Origin: Planctomycetota bacterium
GTDB lineage: Bacteria; Planctomycetota; Brocadiia; JAJRTI01
NCBI GenBank assembly: GCA_024278415.1
Contig: JAJRTI010000419.1
Location: 1 to 14,018 of the forward strand
Length of the DNA: 14,018 nt
Direction of reading: 5' to 3'
Shown here: positions 8,961 through 14,018 of the stretch, in pieces
Layout of the letters: each line of letters opens with the position of its first letter
Numbering within the stretch: the stretch's first letter is position 1
Made by a program: the position numbers and the translations under genes
The notes under the pieces: model-generated
Told to the model about the DNA's origin: nothing
Database searches by the model: none
What the model saw: only the letters and a program-made list of their open reading frames with translations

Positions 8961-10526
8961 ATGAGAATACGCGACCTGGTGGACAAGTCCTGTGCCTTGG
9001 TCGAACTCCAGGGCCACACGACAAAGGAATGTATCTCCGACTTGCTCGATGTGCTTGAATCCTCGGGGCGGCTGAAGGATCGCAAGCAGTGCCACCACGA
9101 CATCCTACGCCGGGAGCGGCAAGGCGCGACGTGCGTGGGCCAGGGCACGGCGATCGCTCACGCATTGACCGACGGGGTCCTCCAGCCTCTGTTAGTGATC
9201 GGCAGAAACCGTGCTGGAATTCCTATCGCCGCAGAGGAAGACGAGCGGATCCGACTGGTCCTTCTGCTCCTCAGCCCCAAGTCGGTCCCAGGCCTTCATC
9301 TGCGAATCCTGCCGCGACTGGCAGAGATACTCGGGGAGGGGAATGGCTTCGAGCAACTACTGGGAGCGAAGGACTCCCTAGAGGTTATTGCGTTTCTCGA
9401 AACGTGCGGGCGTGAGTTTGGCGAGATGACGGTCCCCGAGGGCATGCCCACCGTTTGCGTCGCCGGCGCGGGGGCAGGCGGGCTGGCCATGGCCGCGCAC
9501 TTGACTCTTCTGGGCTGCCACGCGAACCTCTACAATCGCAGCGACTCGAGGATCGCACCCGTCGACAAGGGCGGGGGGATTCGCGTCAGTGGGGAACTGA
9601 CCGGACTCGCCAGGATCCCATTGGTCACGACCGACCCGGCCGAGGCGCTCGCGGGAACGGACCTGGTGATGGTCGTCGTCCCGGCGAGTGGACATCGCGA
9701 GATGGCCGAACGGCTTGGGCCCCACCTGAAGGACGACCAGATCGTGATCTTGAACCCCGGGCGGACGGGAGGGGTGCTTGAGTTCTTGGCGTCCCTCAAG
9801 CGCCTCGGCATCTCCTCGCGCCCGATCGTCGCGGAGGCGGAGTCCATGCTCTACGCGTGCCGCGTCACCGACCCAGCATGCGTCCACATCTTCAGCATCA
9901 AGAACGCCATCCGCGTGGCCGCGTTGCCCGCCTACCTGACCCCCGAAGTCGTGACCATTGTCGCCAGGTACCTGCCTCAGTTCGTGCCGGCCGACAACGT
10001 GCTGACGACCAGCTTGGACAACATCGGCTCCGTGTTCCACCCCGCGCTCACGCTAATGAACGTGGCTTGGATCGAGGAGAAACACGGCGACTTCGAGTAC
10101 TACCACGAGGGCGCCAGCCCTTCGGCCGCGAGAGTGCTGGAAGTTCTCGATGCCGAGCGAATGGCCGTGGCTGGCGCGCTAGGCATCGGGGCTCACACCG
10201 CGCGGGAGTGGCTCTACATTGCCTACAGCGCGTCCGGCAAGAACCTCTACGAAGCCATTCAGGCCAACCCCGCCTACGGTGGGATCCGCGCGCCCAACCG
10301 GCTCGCTCACCGCTACATTACCGAAGATGTGCCCATGAGCTTGGTCCCCATGGCTTCGCTGGGCGAGCAAGTCGGCGTGCCCGTGCCCACGATGAGAGCG
10401 TTCATTCACCTCGCTTCGATCCTGCACGACCGCGATTACTGGGCCGAAGGCAGGACCGTCGAACGGCTCGGGCTCGCAGGGCTTTCGGTCCGGCAGATCC
10501 GGCGCCTCGTGGTGGAGGGGGTGTAG
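8961..10526 (+). CDS. PTS EIIA-like domain fused to an octopine/opine dehydrogenase
   Basis: The protein is 521 residues. Residues 12-150 form a type-2 EIIA (fructose/PtsN-like) domain: RRERQGATCVGQGTAIAHAL (50-69) matches the phosphorylation-site signature, with His67 as the candidate phospho-acceptor, then DERIRLVLLLLSP and LHLRILPRLAEIL. A short linker leads to a Rossmann fold beginning PTVCVAGAGAGGLAMAAHL (163-181). The remainder fits the NAD/NADP octopine/nopaline dehydrogenase family, with its helical domain motif SLDNIGSVFHPALT (His360 is the likely catalytic His). Family enzymes reductively couple an amino acid with a 2-oxo acid using NAD(P)H, in the cytoplasm. The substrates here cannot be read. 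The EIIA half may let phosphate status tune the enzyme, but no other PTS component is visible. This is probably the first gene of the plus-strand operon, though a palindromic element separates it from the next gene. Confidence 0.88.
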   Translation: MRIRDLVDKSCALVELQGHTTKECISDLLDVLESSGRLKDRKQCHHDILRRERQGATCVGQGTAIAHALTDGVLQPLLVIGRNRAGIPIAAEEDERIRLVLLLLSPKSVPGLHLRILPRLAEILGEGNGFEQLLGAKDSLEVIAFLETCGREFGEMTVPEGMPTVCVAGAGAGGLAMAAHLTLLGCHANLYNRSDSRIAPVDKGGGIRVSGELTGLARIPLVTTDPAEALAGTDLVMVVVPASGHREMAERLGPHLKDDQIVILNPGRTGGVLEFLASLKRLGISSRPIVAEAESMLYACRVTDPACVHIFSIKNAIRVAALPAYLTPEVVTIVARYLPQFVPADNVLTTSLDNIGSVFHPALTLMNVAWIEEKHGDFEYYHEGASPSAARVLEVLDAERMAVAGALGIGAHTAREWLYIAYSASGKNLYEAIQANPAYGGIRAPNRLAHRYITEDVPMSLVPMASLGEQVGVPVPTMRAFIHLASILHDRDYWAEGRTVERLGLAGLSVRQIRRLVVEGV

Positions 10527-10827
10527 GGTTCCTCGCTGTTTCGTGTGGGTAGTGCCTATCCCTCAATTTGCCCTGCTCATCGTCGCATTGGTCAAGGCCG
10601 CGCAGTGGGGCACAGGATGCCAGTTGTCAAATGGCCTCGGCGCAAGAGGCCACTCGCCCCAACGGGGCGTGACATACGAGCCCGGGGCTGCGCCCCGGGC
10701 TCGTATGTCACGCCCTTTCAGGGCCGAGGCCGTGTCCCGGCCAGTCGCATCAGTGCGCCGCGCTTCGCATCCTGCGCCCCCTGGCGAGCGGTATCGCAAT
10801 TCAGCCCACACAAAACAGCGAGGAACC
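10527..10827. repeat. 301-bp palindromic element with 23-bp terminal inverted repeats (MITE- or REP-like)
   Basis: GGTTCCTCGCTGTTT... (10527-10549) recurs inverted at 10805-10827 with 22 of 23 bases matching. The element begins on the base after the TAG of the opine dehydrogenase gene. Inside are nested palindromes, the largest a 24-bp perfect stem at 10665-10715. Flanks GTGTAG (10521-10526) and GTATAG (10830-10835) agree at 5 of 6 bases, a weak hint of a target duplication. AGTGCCTAT follows the left arm (10551-10559) and its inverse lies just outside the right arm (10832-10840), suggesting the arms come from a longer repeated unit. It carries no coding capacity. Inference: a non-autonomous mobile or dispersed intergenic repeat inserted within the operon. 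Confidence 0.65.
10633..10731. repeat. Nested hairpins around a 24-bp perfect stem
   Basis: The arms at 10665-10688 and 10692-10715 are perfectly complementary around a TGC loop. They are flanked by CGCCCC-AAC-GGGGCG (10655-10669), GCCCT-TTC-AGGGC (10712-10724) and the outer pair GGCCTCGG/CCGAGGCC (10633-10640, 10724-10731). GGCCTC...GAGGCC (10633-10651) can form an alternative stem. RNA from either strand would fold strongly and could slow or end transcription or shield mRNA ends. There is no T-run for a classical terminator. Confidence 0.75.
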
Positions 10828-10892
10828 GAGTATAGGCACTCCAGCCACACTTTGCTGCCAGAAGTTTCGGCCACCAAAACGTGAAGTTGTTT

Positions 10893-10906
10893 CGCCCTTG
10901 CGGGCG
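10893..10906 (+). other. Small hairpin in the leader of the B12-enzyme gene
   Basis: CGCCC-TTGC-GGGCG forms a 5-bp stem about 18 bases before the ribosome binding site. It may be a leftover palindrome or a weak leader structure. It does not look like a cobalamin riboswitch: the space is short and I see no B12-box-like sequence. Confidence 0.35.
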
Positions 10907-10924
10907 TAAGTCCCTATTGCCGAC

Positions 10925-10928
10925 AGGA
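10925..10928 (+). promoter_or_regulatory. Ribosome binding site that sets the start of the B12 enzyme
   Basis: AGGA lies 6 bases before ATG 10935. An in-frame GTG at 10881 would add 18 unconvincing residues encoded by the hairpin-containing leader, so 10935 is preferred. Confidence 0.65.
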
Positions 10929-10934
10929 TCGATC

Positions 10935-12800
10935 ATGACGGAGCAAATAGCCCTTGGCGATATCATTGGCCTGGCCAAGACTCAGGTCGACGCGCACATG
11001 CTGGGCCTGTCGCGGGCGGACGAACTGCTGCGGGAGTCCGGCTTCAAGACCGCGGTGGCCGAGCCCCACGTGTGCAAAGCATTCTCCGACCCGGCGCAGA
11101 CCGCGAACTCAGCCCTGATCCGGAAGTGGCTCACGGAGAACGACGTCAGCGTCCTCTGCTTCAGCTATCGGCTCGATGCCGACGACGCAGTCCTCATCTT
11201 CCGGAAGCTCATGTATCAACTCGACGATCACGGGCTGCTCAAGAAGCACGGAGGCAAGATCAAGGCGCTATACTTCGCCGGCCTGCCGGCTGCCTGCGAC
11301 GCGATACGGCAGCTCTACGGAGGAGAGGTGGGAGTCCTTCGAGGAGACGAGACCCCCCGCGAGACCCTGGCCATCATGGGCATCGACCCGGCTCGGGCCC
11401 CGGACGAGATCGCGGGCACGCATCCCTACGACGACGCGCTCAGAAGCTTCGGCCAGGACGCCATCGCGACGGGCGACTACGCGTCCATCATGCCCGTGGA
11501 CAGGCAGGACTCGGCGGCCTTTGGCACGAAGCAGGAAAGGGTTGTCGACCGAATCGACCATGGCAATCGACACCGCTTGCCGCCGCTGATGCGGGCGCAT
11601 GCAGGGCCCTACGATTCCAATCGACTCGAGGCCATCAAGCTCTTTGAGTCCTGGGCGCGAGAACTCGCGGGTCAGGGATTGCTGGACGTCCTCTCGATCG
11701 GCACGTCGCAACTGAGCCAGGAGAGATTCGGCGAGGACTGGGGCGGGCGGCCGAACGGCGGCGGAGTGCCGGTCAACTCGGCCGACGAGTATGAGCGCAT
11801 ACGGGCAGCCGCCGCGCCTATGTTGGTGAGAACCTACGCGGGCACGCGGCGCATACCCGAGCTTGCCCGAGTCTATGAGGACACGATCAACATTGCGTGG
11901 CATGCCCTGTCCCTGTGGTGGTTCTCCCAAATCGACGGGCGCGGGCCGAACTCCGTGCTCGAGAACCTCCAGGAGCACTTCGAGACCCTCCGAGTCATTG
12001 CCTCCACAGGCAAGCCGTATGAGCCCAACATCCCCCACCACTTCGCGTTTCGGGGAGCGGACGATATCACCTACGTGGTCTCGGCCGTTTTGGCGGCCAG
12101 GGCCGCAAAGCGCATGGGCATCCGCGACCTCATCGTGCAGATCATGCTCAACGACCCCAAGTACACGTGGGGAGTCAATGACCTGGCCAAGGCGCGCGCC
12201 GTGCTGATGTTGGTCAGGGAGTTGGAAGACCCCAGCTTCCGGGTGTTCGTCCAGCCCCGGGCAGGCTTGGACTACCTGTCACACGAGGTCGAGAAGGCCA
12301 AGGCCCAACTGGCCGCGGTCACCGCGCTGATGGACGATATCGAGCCGCACAATCCGCAGAGCCCCCACATCATCCATGTGGTCAGCTACTCCGAGGGCAG
12401 CCACTTGGCCACGCCGGACATCATCAACGACAGCATCCGGATTACGCGGCACGCGTTGGACTCCTACCGGCGCCTCCGAGCACGCGGGCAGGTGGACGAC
12501 ATGGCCGCACACCCGGACGTGCAGGAGAGGGCGACCTCCTTGGTCGGAGGCGCAAGGCAGGTGCTGGCGGCCATTGAGGAGTGCGTGCGCCAACCGTACA
12601 CGCCACGAGGGCTGTACGACGTCCTGCGGCTGGGTTTCCTGCCGGCGCCGCAATTGGCGTACTGCCGAGACGAATTCCGCGAGGCCGTCCGCTGGGAGAC
12701 AAAAGTGCGAAGCGGCCGAGTGGACGTGTACGAAGATGGCAAGCCGCTTTCGCCCAAAGAAAGAATGGCACATATCCAGGAAGGTCTAAAGGATCAATGA
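10935..12800 (+). CDS. Cobalamin-dependent mutase-like protein with N-terminal B12-binding domain
   Basis: The protein is 621 residues. The N-terminal 150 or so residues look like a cobalamin-binding Rossmann domain: VDAHMLGLSRADELL contains the DxHxxG motif (Asp19, His21, Gly24; His21 would be the lower cobalt ligand), followed by SVLCFSYRL (72-80), in the place of the family's SxL motif, and IKALYFAGLP. Residues 205-515 resemble an alpha/beta barrel of the AdoCbl mutase kind, with SIGTSQLSQERFGEDWGG, NIPHHFAFRGADDITY and VQPRAGLDYLSHEVEKAKAQ. The C terminus has DGKPLSPKERM. Such enzymes move a carbon fragment or amino group by radical chemistry; glutamate mutase, ornithine aminomutase and lysine aminomutase are candidate relatives, and I cannot choose. 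The PLP-anchoring Lys that follows the ligand His by 11 residues in lysine 5,6- and ornithine 4,5-aminomutase is absent (Leu32). The stop overlaps the ATP-grasp start (ATGA). Confidence 0.7.
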   Translation: MTEQIALGDIIGLAKTQVDAHMLGLSRADELLRESGFKTAVAEPHVCKAFSDPAQTANSALIRKWLTENDVSVLCFSYRLDADDAVLIFRKLMYQLDDHGLLKKHGGKIKALYFAGLPAACDAIRQLYGGEVGVLRGDETPRETLAIMGIDPARAPDEIAGTHPYDDALRSFGQDAIATGDYASIMPVDRQDSAAFGTKQERVVDRIDHGNRHRLPPLMRAHAGPYDSNRLEAIKLFESWARELAGQGLLDVLSIGTSQLSQERFGEDWGGRPNGGGVPVNSADEYERIRAAAAPMLVRTYAGTRRIPELARVYEDTINIAWHALSLWWFSQIDGRGPNSVLENLQEHFETLRVIASTGKPYEPNIPHHFAFRGADDITYVVSAVLAARAAKRMGIRDLIVQIMLNDPKYTWGVNDLAKARAVLMLVRELEDPSFRVFVQPRAGLDYLSHEVEKAKAQLAAVTALMDDIEPHNPQSPHIIHVVSYSEGSHLATPDIINDSIRITRHALDSYRRLRARGQVDDMAAHPDVQERATSLVGGARQVLAAIEECVRQPYTPRGLYDVLRLGFLPAPQLAYCRDEFREAVRWETKVRSGRVDVYEDGKPLSPKERMAHIQEGLKDQ

Positions 12801-13792
12801 CACACGTAAGAATTGGTTTGCTGAACAAGAAGCGCGGCAACTTCAAGCTCCAGGAGAAGTTTGCCGGCGCGAGCGCGGTTGTGGATCAGACCCTCGATGA
12901 GGTCAGACACCACGAGCAGGCATTGCGCGCGGCCGGACACGACGTCCGCGTGATCGACTGGGGCCCCGACATCATGCGGGACCTCGCGGAAGCGGAGGTG
13001 GATATCGTTTTCAACGCGTCCAGCCTCGTGGAGACCGCGATATTGGAGGAGCTGGAAATCCCTTTCGTGGGCTCCAACAGCTTCACCGTCGCGCTGGCGG
13101 CAGACAAATCCCTTGCCAAGAGGATGTGGCAGCAAGCGGGCCTCCCTACCTCGCCGTTCCACGTGGCTCGCTCGGTAGAGGACTGCAAGATCTTCCGAGA
13201 CGATCCCCCCTTTGACTATCCGCTCTTCATCAAACCGGTGGCGGGAAGAGGCAGCGCCGGCATTACGGAAACCTCTGTCGTGGAGACGTACGAGGGCCTG
13301 GTCGATGGCGTGCAGCAACGATGCGAGGCCATTGGCCAGCCGGTGCTGATCGAAAAGTTCTTGTCCGGCCGCGAGATCACACAGTGTGTGCTGGGCAGTG
13401 GGCACGAGACGCGCGTGCTCCCGCCTCTTGAGATCGTCTACTGCTAAGGCGCGGTCACGCTGACCTTTGACAAGAAAGAGGTCGACGACGACGCCTTCGT
13501 TTGCCCCGCGCGGCTGACTGAGGATGAGACCCGAATGATGCAGGACTTGGCCACAAAGGCCTACCAGACGCTCGGGTTTGACGACTATGGCAGGATCGAC
13601 GCCATCTTGACCGACGATGGGCCCTTTCTGCTGGAGGGCAACACGTTCGCCGGGCTCATGTGCACGCCTCCGGAAAAACCCCACAGCTACATCGGCGTCA
13701 TGGCCGCCGCCGACGGTATGGGCCCGAAGGAATTGCTGGGCGAGATCGTGCGCGGCGCGCTCAAGCGATACCACATTCGAGGACCGCAATGA
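12797..13792 (+). CDS. D-Ala-D-Ala-ligase-like ATP-grasp enzyme, interrupted by an in-frame TAA
   Basis: The frame starts at ATG 12797, overlapping the B12 gene stop, with AAAGGA just upstream. It spans 331 codon positions, the usual Ddl size, but TAA at 13445-13447 ends it after 216 residues. The same frame then resumes as convincing sequence. Features: IPFVGSNSFTVALAADKSLAKR (88-109) and AGLPTSPF, typical of D-Ala-D-Ala ligases; YPLFIKPVAGRGSAGIT (141-157, Lys146 and Gly-rich loop for ATP); VLIEKFLSGREIT; and after the stop DDYGRIDAI and FLLEGNTFAGL, carrying the metal-binding Glu and Asn. Enzymes of this family make an acyl-phosphate and join amino acids, often D-amino acids, through an amide bond. 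Its operon place beside a racemase fits that. Whether it makes peptidoglycan dipeptide or a specialised product cannot be read. An internal ATG at 13535 would give only the C-terminal 85 residues. Confidence 0.8.
13445..13447 (+). other. Premature in-frame TAA stop in the ATP-grasp gene
   Basis: The codons read ATC GTC TAC TGC TAA GGC GCG GTC ACG. Homologous-looking sequence continues in the same frame for 114 residues to the natural stop, so a single base change (for example GAA or CAA to TAA) explains it. TAA is not used for selenocysteine or pyrrolysine insertion. Confidence 0.85.
13779..13783 (+). promoter_or_regulatory. Ribosome binding site of the racemase gene
   Basis: GAGGA lies 5 bases before ATG 13789, inside the end of the ATP-grasp gene. 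It supports translation from this start even if upstream translation stops early at 13445. Confidence 0.7.
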
Positions 13793-14018
13793 GTGCCCCG
13801 CGTCTCGAAATCGATCTCCACAAAATCGCCCATAATGCGCGAGCCATTTCCACGCTGTATGGATCCAGAGGAGTCTCCGTGACTGCCGTGACCAAGGCAG
13901 TCCTCGGCGCTCCGGCGGTCGCCAAAGTGCTGGTAGGCGCGGGCATCACTTCCATTGGCGACTCGCGGATCGAGAACATCCGTTCAATGCGGGAGGCGGG
14001 GATTGAGGCTGAGTTCAC
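13789..14018 (+). CDS. Alanine/ornithine-racemase-like PLP enzyme, N-terminal 76 residues (runs off right edge)
   Basis: The ATG overlaps the ATP-grasp stop (ATGA). The visible part begins MSAPRLEIDLHKIAHNARAI and continues VTAVTKAVLGAPAVAKVL, where Lys36 is the expected PLP lysine of the fold-type III alanine racemase N-terminal barrel. GITSIGDSRIENIRSMREAG (52-71) matches my memory of the DSRIEN signature in ornithine-racemase-like members better than biosynthetic alanine racemases. Family enzymes interconvert L- and D-amino acids in the cytoplasm. Operon placement suggests it supplies a D-amino acid to the ATP-grasp ligase or the B12 mutase. The C-terminal domain, which would settle specificity, is outside the window. 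Confidence 0.8.
   Translation, partial: MSAPRLEIDLHKIAHNARAISTLYGSRGVSVTAVTKAVLGAPAVAKVLVGAGITSIGDSRIENIRSMREAGIEAEF

Noticed and set aside
8819..9058. 79-residue plus-strand frame overlapping the EIIA start
   Set aside because: It overlaps the well-supported EIIA domain frame; Arg/Pro-rich start, no motif, no ribosome site.
10543..10884. Small open frames on both strands in the palindromic element
   Set aside because: They arise from the inverted repeats; no protein-like composition or ribosome site.
10827..10934. Cobalamin riboswitch before the B12 enzyme gene
   Set aside because: Only about 107 bases remain outside the palindromic element, and I see no B12-box-like sequence or multi-stem architecture.
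13445..13447. Recoded stop (selenocysteine or pyrrolysine)
   Set aside because: The codon is TAA, which neither system uses, and no recoding structure is apparent.
13761..14018. Minus-strand frame at the right edge
   Set aside because: It is antisense to the racemase start, whose plus-strand frame has a ribosome site, the PLP lysine motif and the DSRIEN signature.

Overview
The window is GC-rich, dense bacterial DNA with no tRNA, rRNA, CRISPR array or recognisable phage or transposase gene. Very large secreted proteins built from lectin-like beta-sandwich domains, plus a hydrolase-like TIM-barrel protein of a kind common in Planctomycetota, Lentisphaerota and Candidatus Hydrogenedentota, suggest an environmental PVC- or Hydrogenedentota-like bacterium. 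That placement is an inference from gene style, not a marker gene.

Layout. The left 8.6 kb is read on the minus strand and encodes exported proteins. From right to left these are a glycoside-hydrolase-like TIM-barrel protein (6469-8567, interrupted by a one-base frameshift in a G5 run), a C45-family Ntn acyltransferase/amidase with a signal peptide (4958-6094), and a giant putative lipoprotein of at least 1590 residues that runs off the left edge (1-4770). Long open frames on the plus strand opposite the giant gene are antisense shadows. A 393-bp divergent intergenic region (8568-8960) separates this arm from the right arm.

The right 5 kb is read on the plus strand and looks like one metabolic operon. 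Its genes are an EIIA(PTS)-opine dehydrogenase fusion (8961-10526), a cobalamin-dependent mutase-like protein with an N-terminal B12 domain (10935-12800), a D-Ala-D-Ala-ligase-like ATP-grasp enzyme (12797-13792, interrupted by an in-frame TAA), and the start of an ornithine-racemase-like PLP enzyme (13789 to the right edge). The last three are joined by ATGA stop/start overlaps. A 301-bp palindromic element with 23-bp terminal inverted repeats lies directly after the opine dehydrogenase stop codon, separating it from the rest.

How it may work together. A racemase supplying a D-amino acid, a B12 mutase rearranging a carbon skeleton or amino group, an ATP-grasp ligase forming an amide bond, and an opine dehydrogenase performing reductive N-alkylation together resemble a biosynthetic route to a small amino-acid-derived compound (opine or dipeptide type). 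The EIIA domain could tie it to phosphotransfer signalling. I do not recognise this combination as a described pathway; it is the most interesting content here. Two of the seven genes carry single-site disruptions, so sequencing or assembly error must be excluded before calling either a pseudogene.
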